A stretch of DNA of 23,495 bases. Source: Strongylocentrotus pallidus (Eukaryota > Echinodermata > Echinoidea > Camarodonta > Strongylocentrotidae). Every line of letters begins with the position of its first letter. The stretch's first letter is position 1. The translations under genes and the position numbers were made by a program. The notes under the pieces are model-generated. The model saw only the letters and a program-made list of their open reading frames with translations. It searched no databases and was not told the DNA's origin. Shown one piece after another: positions 1 through 12,200 of the stretch. Where the stretch lies: NCBI GenBank assembly GCA_030265145.1, contig JARBES010000130.1:38243302-38266796 (forward strand). The letters run 5' to 3'.

Positions 1-148
1 CGTTCCCACTGCTAGTGAAAACTAGGGCAATACGGTTTTGTAAATGACCAGCTCAGATGTCTGATACGGGTAATAATTGTCTATGTTCTTTAGGGTAATC
101 TTGAAACATGGTAAGATATTTCTATTTTTGATAAATGTCTATTTTCAG

Positions 149-242
149 ATTTCATCTGGAGTACCGGTCAGCCTGACTGACAAAAAAGACATGCCCAATG
201 CTATGCCTGTACCCATGAATAATGATGCTAATAACCTGTTCA
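149..242 (+). CDS. Plexin exon 1 of window (end of Rho-binding domain, start of linker)
   Basis: The acceptor is attttcag before 149 and the donor GTGAGT follows 242. The exon starts in phase 0 and leaves one base over. It encodes ISSGVPVSLTDKKDMPNAMP and about 11 more residues. ISSGVPVSL resembles the last strand of the plexin Rho-binding domain (ISDGSTIKV in vertebrate plexin-C1, from memory). The remainder is a low-conservation linker. This is the least certain domain call of the gene, but the exon joins exon 2 in frame. Confidence 0.75.
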
Positions 243-3200
243 GTGAGTATATGCATGGCTCTATATAGTATATATCTATGCCATCCATTATGAAACTAAG
301 TTCCTTTCTTGAGTGATATATTTAAAACATTTTCAGGGCTCAACAAAGATTTCATTCTTTCATTTTTGTATTACCAATATATTGAAGAAACATTGAATAT
401 CGGCATGCATGACAATGAGTCTACATGTACATCAAAAGTAAGTTTAATCAAAGAATGTCAAATGCAACTTCAATCAAAATAGAGAAAGAAAAGGAAGTTA
501 ACTTTCATTTATTTGTTCTTCTTTTGCATGGCATGCTCACTTAGGATGCATGCATGCATGCATTAATTGATTTTTATTTATATGATTGTGATGAGGTGAG
601 AAAAATATGCATATCGTCTTCTTTACTTGAAATGTGAAATATTCATGAAGATATAGAAGAAATCATTTATATAAATTTTGATGGGCAAAAAAATTTCCAT
701 TTTAAAAGTTCTGGAGAATTTCAGAATGGTAAAATTAATTTCATACATAAATAGTGAGAGCAAACTTTTCACATGAAAATAGCTTTGAAATGCTCAGGTT
801 TCTCTCTGCATATAAATCTGAAAAAAATAGATTTTGAGGTACTGTATGTATAGTGGAGGTTTGAATGGTCACCTTTTGGTTGTGCAGCTACTGTACGCAT
901 CTTGTGGCACTGATTGATAATCTTATGATTTATCTAAAGTCTGCCTGTTCACTCTCGGCCTCCTACATATGGTTGTATTTAATTCTATAGAAATCAATTT
1001 GCAAAATGTATCATTTAATTTCAAGTTAGCATGATTATGGCATGCTATTTCAACCTCCTCTCTGCTTGTCAGCTCTCACATTAAGCATTTAAAAAAAAGA
1101 TGTTGTATTGCCATTTGCGACCGACCCAAAAATCTTGAAATCTACGGTCGGCTTTTTAAAAAAGTTTTTTTTAAACCATTTTTTTAGAGAGAAATAAAAA
1201 CTGAGAAATATCAGCCCAAAAAGGAGAAAAAAAAAAAGTTAAAATAAAAATTATATATTTCTGACCGACCGACCCATGTTTTGACACATAAAGGGCAATA
1301 CAACATCTTCTTTTTTTAGGCCTAAGACCAAGAATATTTGATTGTGCGGTGTGAAAAACATAGTTATTTTAATTGCTTAAAAGGAAAAAAAATCTTGCAG
1401 TTGCTTACCTTTTAAAAAATAAATGGTGCATCCTAATTTTGGAAAACTATTGAATTGAAAGGATAAAGCAGAATGATTTTAGCATTGGAATTCTTGATAT
1501 GTTCTCTCAGCGTACCTATATTGAGCTTTATTAAAATGAAAATCTCACTTTTTATTTTTATTTTAAATGGTTTTGCGGTGCGCAGTCACATATGCTCTCT
1601 CAGCGTACCTTTATTGAGCTTGAAATGAAAATCTCACTTTTTATTTTTATTTTAAATAGTTTTGCAGACGTGCGCAGTCACATATTTGTTTCCAGAAGTT
1701 ATACTTTACAAAGCATTTTGTCTCGCAGTATATTATTTTAAGTGCATGGTATGTTCATGGAATGCATTTTTTTTCTCTCTCATTTTCTATTTTGTTTATT
1801 GCAGCCCTGTTCCCAGAATTTCATAAGCATTCTAAAGGTTTTAAAAGCTCTTTTCTTTGCTGTTCTTTATAGTGGTGATGGACTACTTATTTCTATATTC
1901 CGTTTTGGTCATTTCATTCTTTTTCATCTGTCTTGTGGTAATTTGCTTCTTGTCCAGTGATTTGACTAATGTAATATGTGCATTGCGGTGGAATTCATAT
2001 TCATACCATGCATTACTATCATAGATAAAAGTAAAATTTCAAATCAACTTATTATTCAAAGCAGTGGACTATAACCTAAGTTTCAAGCTTTCTGTCATAA
2101 CTATGTAAAGAAAGGCAGGATTGTATTTTGCTTATTGATAATAAATGTTTTTCATTTTACATACACCTTGAATGAAAGTGATATTGTGTAATGTCTTTTC
2201 ATTCACTCCCAACATTTAAAATAGTTTTCAGACAGGATAAATGCTCATGAGCTAATTAAAGGCAAGTTTGCTTGAAATTCATTTACAGTCTTTGTTTATG
2301 CTTTCAGGAAAACTTCAGTCTTAGTTTATGTTGTATTCATAGAAAAACAATTTTCATTTATTGTTTTTTGGGGGGCACCATAGTTTTGGATTTTTATTCC
2401 CTAAAAGGAGCACAGCAAAGAGTTTGCACAGTAGAGTATATTTATTGAGTAGCTGCACTATATAAACCCATCTAATTATTTCATTAACATCCATCTGTTT
2501 AAATGTAAATAGTTATTTTTCTTCATTTTATGGTAGACTCACTATTTTCAATGATATTATACATCTTTCACATTCTTAACGTTATCTGTGTGCTTATTGC
2601 TTAATAGCATATATGGTATCATTTGCAGAGAGCGAGGAAGCCACTAACCCTTTTGTGACAATCACACCGCATATATTTTTGTTTCATGACTATATTGCAT
2701 TTCATGTTGGGAATTTAAAAAAAGAAAATAACTTTTTAATCCTTAAATTGGCAACACAAAGAGATAAAAAAAAAAAAAAAAAAACTGGCGATGGTATTTT
2801 AAAAACTTGTAGCCATTAGATGTATATTGTTTTCAGAGATATTGTATTCTATTCTATCACTGTAGTGATAAAAGAAAAGTATTAGTGCTGCCAATTTGAA
2901 GAACAATATGTGATCAATTTAATTTAAATTTATGTTCAATGGTATGAGTGAACAGCCTTTTGTCTCTTCAGCTAAATGGTATTTGCATAGTATAGCTCTT
3001 GCTCACTTAATTAATATGGGCATTCACAAAAATCAATATTCATATCTCACTAATTGATCTAGTGCATGTCCCTTTATATACAAGCATGCATACATGCTAA
3101 AACTGATGCATTGAAAGCACAATTAGTTCATCATCCCTCTCAGCAATATTGTGATAAATACACCCGTATGTGTCTGTTATAAGATACATAGCTGTGAATT

Positions 3201-6200
3201 AGTGCGTCATATGTGCAAGACCATAGATTTTGCCACCACCGTGACCATGATATTGTCCTTTTATTTTGCGGTCATGTTTTGCGAAAGGCAGTTTATCTCA
3301 TCGTGTGCGAACAAGGTCATTTGTAGGTACAGTAGGAAGAGTGTACAGAGAATAAATATACTGGGTAGAAGGTAGAAGGTGATGGTTAATTTGCTAACAT
3401 CTGTTCTACTGACATGTGTCATTTATTCTTACCATAGCTAGTATATGTTATTGTTTATGTCATTTTCATATATTTGTAGCAGACTGAAGTAATGTACATG
3501 TGTATTACCATAGGTCCATGGTATTACGCATAGATCTGTATCATGGAGCTATTAATGGTATATGTACATTTATGTATGCATAACTACTCCTTATTTTCAT
3601 TGAATGTTTAATATCTTTAAATGTGTTTGATAGTGTACATGACTAAACATGTAGTTGTTAAGTCATGACCACTTAAATTCAATTACGAATGCTACTATAA
3701 TGCTACAAATCATATTTTATGTCCAGATATTTTGATTCAAATTCAAATGATTTTATTTCTCATGCAAAACATAATACAAGAATAATTATATCACAACATA
3801 TATCGATGAAACGACAAATATAATGGAAAAAGCACAAGAAAAGAGGAACTACATGTAACTTGAAGCAGTATAACCCACCCCACCAACATGCTATGAACAC
3901 ACAGAATATTTTTAGTCTATGAGATCAGTGATGTTATATGTTTCTACATAATTACTTGTAGCTAGTAGTTTGACTAGAGTTGCTTGCATAGTCATGATAT
4001 ATGTTGCATTCTTTATAATGTCACTCTGTTTTATTCAACAGCTTTATTATGCTGTGTTCTTTGTGATATATCAGATATATATATAGATATATATACACAT
4101 TAGTGAGCATATAGCCATTTAACAATGAAAGCGTCTCTGAAAGAAAATTGCAAAAATGGGGCATCTGGCTATTCAAAAGTTGATGAGTATTTCCACCTTG
4201 TAAAGTCAAATTAAACCAATGAAAGAAAAAAAAAAGGGGGAGGCATGTTGATTGTGCCTGTCAAAACCATGCAGTTCTGAGACTAAAGTTAATATCCATT
4301 GCTCAACCCTTAATGTTTTTCATTCATTGTTTTTAATGATGAACCAAAATGTCTTACAGATGCACATGTTCATTGAAATTTGAGTGACTACTTGCCCTAT
4401 TTTGTGCAATTTTATTATTCAGACCTTCTAACAAATAATTGAATGTACCCATCAAGTGTGAAAGTTCAAAACTTGGTCTTAATTGATATTGGTAGAGTAT
4501 TCATTTTCCTTTAATTTGATTTATATTTTATTGACATTTTATATGAAGAAAAAAAATTGAACACTAAAGGGTGTCCATTTTCTATTTTTGTTGGGTGTAT
4601 AATGGAACTTATAGCCATTCATCAAGACAGGGATCTATCAAAAGTTGTGTTTTTAATGAGTGAATAAAATGAAATTGAGAATTGTTCATCATTGTTTATC
4701 ACATTTCAGATGATGCCTCTCCTTTGTCGGCGCGTGTGACCGGTCACCATGAATACTTTTCTCATGATCTTGAGAAAGGTCCCAAGGACGTCAAGTACTA
4801 TCACTTGGTAAGTGTCATAGAGAGTTTCTGGGACAGATCCACGTTTTTTTATAAAGTGGGGGCACAATTAACAAGTTCAGAAAAAAAAGGAGTAGCATAT
4901 ACTAGATGCTAACTTACTCTGCAAATCTCTGACGAGAAACAAAAAGGTACCTGTATCAGATTTCTGGCCCATCTGGGTTTAAAATTTTGTAGGGGGTAAA
5001 GGAACACAATACACAAGGGTTCATTTTCTTTTTGTATGTCACATTAGGTTCTATGATGGGGGCATGAGTTATTTGTGCCCACTCCCCCCTCCCCCCCCCC
5101 CCCACCAAAAACAAAAACTATTAATATTCCTGCAACTATTACTTTATATTCAGGCAACAAATTGAGGTAGTTTTCATGAATTTCATGCAGAAATAACATA
5201 TTTACCACAAAACAAATATAATTATTTTGCTCACCCACGAAATGTAGATACTGAAAGTTGATATTTGGAAAAGAGGTGTCATTCTCTCTGGTAGGAAAGT
5301 GCACATAAGCTAGGATGGTCTCGTGCCTAGATCTTTGACGAATATATAGAATGCTGCAACTGAGACTGGTGTTGTGATTATTGTCTTAATAAGGTCCAAT
5401 CTGAGGATAGTGAGGAGCAAGATGAAGATAGAGATGAAGGATTCTGTGGCAGAATGCAGCGAGTCTTGTGCTTCAAGGGTACGCAGGGAAGACGCAAGAT
5501 TAGAGAGATCTATCTCCAGAGGCTGGTTTCTGTCAAGGTAAGTCGTCCACTGATTGATTCATTCTTTTCACTCTAAAAAATGTCAAAAATTAAGGTAAAA
5601 ATTCCTGTTCTTCATTTCTCCTATAATCATGAGTGCTCGCAATATTCTGGAACGCCAATGATTTTTGGGAACCAGAATGTTGGCAGATTTTGAGGGAAAT
5701 GTTAAGGGTAAGCAGTTTACTGAGATGCAGGATAAAATTGGTTAAGAATGGAATGAAGGTACATGTATATACTGTGGGTTGGCACATATACCCTTATAAC
5801 AACACAGATACACTTTTACACTGATACTTTATATCTTGCAAATGGCAAACAGTCAGCTATTACAGGCTTGCACTATTTTTAATTGATCATTTGATTATAT
5901 AATATGAACACTAAGAAAGCAAGTATATTGTTGAAATTCTAAACAATGACCCACTATCACAATGACAATGGCACTGAAACAATTACTACTCTCAGTTTTG
6001 AATCTACAAGTCGAGTCAAGCAGTCGTAACTACAAACTGGTAACATTTTAAAGTTAATTCCATGCACACGACAAAAAAGTCTGAGTGAGGACCCCTGTTG
6101 CTTGAAGTTTTAATGTTAATCAGAAGATCTCCCATGGTTTCAAACTTAGAGTAAACTAAGTTTCCAAAACCATGTGTACATCCATCCGCACAGTCTTTTT

Positions 6201-9200
6201 CTGCAAGTCGACCTCAAAGGTCAAAACCATGAGCTGAACTCAAAATCTACAGACTCATGTAAAACTAGCTCCTAATATGTGTTTCCAACCCAAACTATAC
6301 AATACAATACAATACAATAAAGTCATTTCTATAGCGCTCTTACAAACTAACTGTTAATTCACAGCGCTTTACATAAAAGTTATCAAAGAATCTATTGTTG
6401 ATCATGGTCAAAGAGGAGAGTTTTGAGACATTTTCTTCATCCTTGACAGCAATCTATCAACGGCTTCGTGAATGAAGCTCTAGATGCCATGTTTACCATC
6501 CAGGAAGACGGTTATGAGAACAACATGAACAACATCCCCTTTGCTCTCAGATTCCTCTTCAATTTCTTTGATGAGGAGGCCAGTCGATATGATGACGATG
6601 GGACAGCTGCTACCTGGAAGAACAACACGTGAGTACAAGTTTAGTCTTGATTTGTAGGCCAACAAAGTGTTACATATTTTCAGCTATACCTAACCCTTAT
6701 AGCAGTAGCGCATATCTAATTTATTTTGTATTGTAGGGCGATGCAGTGTTACTTACTTCCAGCTAGAACCATAATAGCAGTAGGAAATGTCTGATTTTGA
6801 CCTGATTTGTAGGTTGATGCAAAGTTCTTTGTCTTCGGCTTGATGTCTAATAGAAGAAGTAAATTCATCTATCTACATAAAAAGAGGATAGCGTGTGTGC
6901 ATGAGCGAGGGTGTGTGTGTGTGTGGGAGAAGCGTAGAAAGGATGCGAATAGAATGAGAAATATAAGGTGGAAAGGCTAGAGCTAGAGAGGTCAGGGGAA
7001 GGTGACACAACATTTCCTCCTGCAGAATGGACTCTAGACTTTGTTTCATCATAATGATATGGGTTAAGGTTGAGTTTCATATTTGGTCAAGGATTAAAAA
7101 TTTAGGAATTTGGTTATTGAAGGTCTGTAGGATATATTGATCATCGAGCAATTATCATAGTAGCACCTGTCTTAGAACTGCAAACACATTTGTTTTGTAT
7201 AATGTTTTAAACCGTTATATGATTTATTATTTCTCTTTCCGCATCCTGGTATTTTATTTTTCATCAATGATGTAATCTTTCCCCTGCAGCTTGCCTCTTC
7301 GTTTCTGGGCGACGATACTTGCCCACCCGTCCTTCATCTTCAACATGCGTCAGTCTCGCACTGCTGACACCTCGGTCACCGTCTTAAATCAAATGCTGGA
7401 TAACGCATGCAAGGGTGTGGTCCCAACACTTAAGATGGTGAGATTCTGAAATTAAATTTGAAATTCAATTTGAAATTAAGAACTGTGACACTTGTGTAAA
7501 CATAAGTTTTGAGAATTATTTGTAGATTAACATCAGGAAAGTATTTTCATTGTGTTGATTAGTGTCTTTGATCGGATATTAAAAATATCCCTATTACATG
7601 AAAGTATACTCAGCTCAGACTATGACTCTATCAAGAAATCAATATTTGATTTTAAATTTAAATTCATGATTCAATTTTCTTACATAACAAAATGTGAGTG
7701 CAAAGATTACCTGGCGATTGTATGAGAGAAGTACATCAAGGTTATAAAATGTTTGATACACATATGTCACGTACAATAAGAACTAATAAATATAAAAATA
7801 TATATCTGTGGAGTGCAATGATGAATCTCTTTCTGCCTTTGATAAAAGTATATCAATAACATGTTTACAAAAGGTACATTCAATATTTGACTTTAAATTT
7901 AACTCTAGTAAGTGATTGTAATTTCTTGCAGATATAGATTAAAACTTTTGAGCAATCTTCAAGTTAACTTATCGGCATGATTGCAACTCGAATCATTTAT
8001 GAGATAAGGATTAAATGATAGATAATTAAAGTCATGCCTATAATTCCATGGAGTATGGAATATATTCATTATATAAATCTTGACAAGTTGGCAACATGTT
8101 AATTGATGGCATTTGACTCGAAATATAGGTATAGTATAGATATCATAGTGGATTGCAATTTTGTGTAAGAGAATAAAAATAATAATATGAATACATATTA
8201 CCCACTATTAACAGAAAGAGTTTGACACACGTCTTGTATTTACATCAAATGTATGGATATTAAAGTTCTAAATTAATTTCACATGTTAACTGATAACTTC
8301 TACCAGCGGTGTTTCTATGGATATGTACAACTACATGCACTATCATATGTTTTTAACTTTCTGTAGCGACAAAGTCAAGTGCAAAGTCAAGTGCAAAGTG
8401 GTCCACAGATATATGAAAATATGCCCATTGTTATAAAGGTAACATGTATGGGTCAGTTTTTAGCTTTTAAAGAACACCTGATACACGCTCAAACTCACAA
8501 AAGTCAATGATATCTTGGACAAATCGTACATTTTCAGTTGCCATTCTACCCTTCATAAATCCAGATTGATCAAACGAAACAATAGAATTGATTACTCATT
8601 TTAATCGTTGGATAAAGTGTGAGCTGCAATTTTGAAATCTACATATAATAATGATAAAGATATAGGTCGCCAATTATTTAAAAGAGCCTCTAGCCCTTTT
8701 TTGTACAACAAAGTAAGGATTGCTTGTTTTTGTGACAATGACAAATCTTGATTATAAAAACCCTACCGTAGTTCAAACTTCCAACAAGAAGCTCTTTAAT
8801 TCCTTCCAAAAATTCTACAGAAAGACCGTCACTACCTGGCGACTTATTTATATTCATGGCTTTTAAAGCATATTAACATTCCTCTTCCGATAGCAAACCT
8901 TCACAACTGTCTGCTTCTTCTTTGGACAGAGTTTTTATTTCCACACCTTCAAATAATTCATTAAAACTTTCATTTTTATCTTTTTCACTATCTCCTTTCG
9001 CATACAAATCCCTGTAAGATTTATAAATATAGTATAATGTATTTTCCTTATATATTTTCATGTTGACTTGAACACAATCTATCTCTTGCCTTTTACTGTT
9101 CCTCTTTTCTAACTGTAAAAAATATTTCATTGACTTTCACCTTTTTCCATCCATTTATCAATTTCATTTTCTGATCAACACTTTCTGAAGATGCATTTTC

Positions 9201-12200
9201 CAGATATTCTATCTTCCGTTGCAATCAATTGCATATTTCACACTATATTCTCTTGTTTTTATTTTACACAATTCCCACTGTGTTTTCAAATCTAAGCCAC
9301 AATAATCCAACTTTAATTTTAAGGCAGTACTTATATCTGTTGAGAACACAATGGGTACTTAATCAGCTGAAACTAACCAATAGTCTAGTTTCGAGTACAT
9401 GTTTAGAGGGACTTGTCTCCATGTAAATTTGTCTCCATGTAACTTGTTTTTTAATAGGATTAAATTTCCTACAAACATCAACTAAATTGTATTTTTGTTG
9501 AAAGCTCTTTAAATTGGGCTTTGGCAAGTAAACATAAGATATACCAAATGTGTCTAATCTACGATTTCGAACACAATTATAATCACCACTAACAAGTGAC
9601 ACATCTTTTGGGTGTTTAAACCTTTTTACCCAGATATTCAATAATTTATAAAAAAAAAAATTCTCAAAAACCCTTGGTAGGAGCGTAGACATTAATTAAC
9701 ACAAAAATATGATTTATCCTCAACTGAAAACTGAATTGCAAATACCCTTCCATCTCCTCTAGAATCAAATTTGACCTCGTCAACTGAATTAGGTCATTGG
9801 AAATCAAAATCACAACCCCCTTTGAATGATTAGTTCCATTGTTGAAATAACATAAACCTTTCCATTCTGCACATATACCCTAAGTTGTTCTATGTCGCTG
9901 GTCAAAAAAGTTTCCTGTAAAAAGACAATAATGGCATCTTCAGATTTTCAACCAACAAAACATCGTACTCCTGTTACTAAATCTTGGAATCATAATTATT
10001 TTCAACTTCATGGTATGTTTCAAACAATGTAGTGTAATTTTCTGTAGATAGTTACCTCATTTCTTCTTCTTTGTTTTTTTCCTTTTGATTGTTTGTTTCT
10101 TTTCATCCTCGCTGTCACGCACTTCCGAATCAGTAAATTGTTCATCGAACAGATGCTTGTTTGTTACCGTGGTTACCTGTGATGCTGCGTTCGAACCGCT
10201 ACGCTCTCTTGTCGATGATCTAGTTGTCCTGAGAGCATTTCTCCCTCCGCCATCACTCTCTGGAGTGTTGTTTCCCTTAGCAACGTTCTTTGCGGCGTTG
10301 GCAACAAAGTCCATCAAACTCTTCTGTCATGTCTGGCTTAGAGAAAGGCCGGGGAACATCTTTGATCGCTAACTGTGTATCTCACCAGAAAAGATGCAAT
10401 TTTCACCTGTAAACCACTTTTTTAAAACAGTGTTTGACCCTGTTTAACATTGTTAACACTAATAATAATTGCACCTACACAGAAAGAGTTTTGCAGGGTT
10501 TAGCTCTATTTTTTAACACCACCATGCAGCCGATGATGCTATTTATATATTTGTTGAACACATACCTTGAAATCACAATTTGTGATATTTTTGTTGTAAT
10601 CAAGTTGTTATTTTATTTATAATAAAAGATTTGACGAGGCCATGCACAAGCAACAATGAAATCTCACAAATATCCACACAAATTGAATATTTCTGCCCAT
10701 AGTATTTTTAAATAAGACACGCTTTCATAGCCAACTGAGTTACAAAGTATATCACACATTGAACATGAATTTCACAATTTACAGCGATGAATAAAATAAG
10801 ATATTAGGTCAGGATTATAAATTTCTCACTGTATACTCAGGCACTTTATCACATTATATATTGAAATTATATTGATGAACGTTTTTGTAGCTCTTGTATA
10901 CGGTATTGAATAATTTTATATGAAATGAAAAGTTAGGGTTGCTGTGGTTCATTAGCCTAAATTGAAGATGGGACTGCACAGGATAATTTGTAAATTGTTT
11001 ATCTCTCTGTTTTCTCCAGAACAGTTAGTGTATTTGTTCATGTTAAAGATGGGATTCTGTTTGATAAAGAATGACTGGAGACTGTCATGAATTCAATTAA
11101 TACCAGTAGTTCATTCTTTACCTGTGCTTCACGCTTTTCTCACCAGATACAACCCTCACATGAACACAAGTTAGCTAGAAACAACACTTCGAAAGAAAAA
11201 ATGAATTACATGTTAAAAAACAGTCAGATGCTGTATAGAGTGTCTTTATTCATATGTTAATATCTAGTCTTTCACATATTCTGACATTTGTAAAAGATAT
11301 CTTACAGACCCTTTACCTGTATCTTTCCTTTTCAGAATTCATCCCCAAGTAGGCTTCTGTTCAACAAGGAGCTACCAGCCTACATCTCCCTCCTCACTAC
11401 CTACTACGACAACATCCACAAGACTCTACGTTTGGAGGAGGATGAACTGAAGGTAGAGTGCCAACGCATCGATGAGGTGAGTGTAGATAAGATGTGATTT
11501 AGTTGTAAGCATGTGTGGGCGTATATGTGTGTGTATGTTTCATCAATCAATATCAATTCATTTGTTCCAGATCTTAGTCCTGTGAAATATCAGCAATATT
11601 CACAAGCACAGAGAAATGTATTTGAAGTAAACTGAAAAACTGAACGTAAACATTAATTTTTTTTTTTCTCTCCAGGAATTCACTGGATTGTTCAGCCGTT
11701 TGACCAGTCTCAAGCAGCTCTATTCACGTATTCGTCCACATGAAACGATGGTAAGTAGAAAAAAAATTTAAGATTTTCTTTACAAATTACATGTCTGTAA
11801 GTGAGGAGCATACTTTTCTAAAATTGTCAAATGCACCTTGGAAACAGCCCAGTAATAACTTTGAACTTCTTCATTTAGTATGATGCATTTGTTCATCATA
11901 CAGGCAACATTTTGGTTTAGATTGATTTTATCTCCTTTGTGATTACAAAAATAAATTTTGGATAGTGAATAAAAAGTTGTGTATTTGCAATGAATATTTA
12001 AAGACACACATAAGTTCACCTAGATTAAAAAATGTTCATTGATTTAAATTTGCTGTTAACTTTTGATTAAATGAATATTTTGGGATTTAATATTAGGAAC
12101 TCGACATTGGAAAAAAGAACAGATCCACAGATCTTACAAACATGGAGATGTCCTACTTTATGCAGTTTAGAATAATCACTGCCAGAGTGATGGAGGAGCT

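Larger units (their letters stand above)
243..4709 (+). other. Plexin intron 1 of window (no gene seen)
   Basis: A 4467-base AT-rich intron with the foldback element, the 93-base duplication, an A19 tract and microsatellites. Short open frames such as 1742-1960, 2613-2819 and 3151-3375 show no domain or codon bias that I can support. Confidence 0.8.
6629..7289 (+). other. Plexin intron 4 of window (no gene seen)
   Basis: 661 bases with the degenerate 77-base tandem units and the GT microsatellite; nothing else recognised. Confidence 0.85.

Noticed and set aside
91-108. Possible micro-exon between ttctttag and GGTAAGAT-like donor
   Set aside because: In the phase needed to join the exon at 149 it contains stop codons, and nothing matches plexin.
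546-563. Self-complementary ATGC run as a regulatory palindrome
   Set aside because: It is a simple tetramer microsatellite; self-complementarity follows from the repeat unit.
2628-2700. Acceptor-like tttgcag followed by open sequence in intron 1
   Set aside because: In the phase left by the exon ending at 242 it soon meets a stop, and 149-242 joins 4710-4807 in frame without it.
10085-10372. 95-codon plus-strand frame
   Set aside because: It is antisense to the LINE ORF1 tail, whose minus-strand reading is supported by its order with endonuclease and reverse transcriptase.
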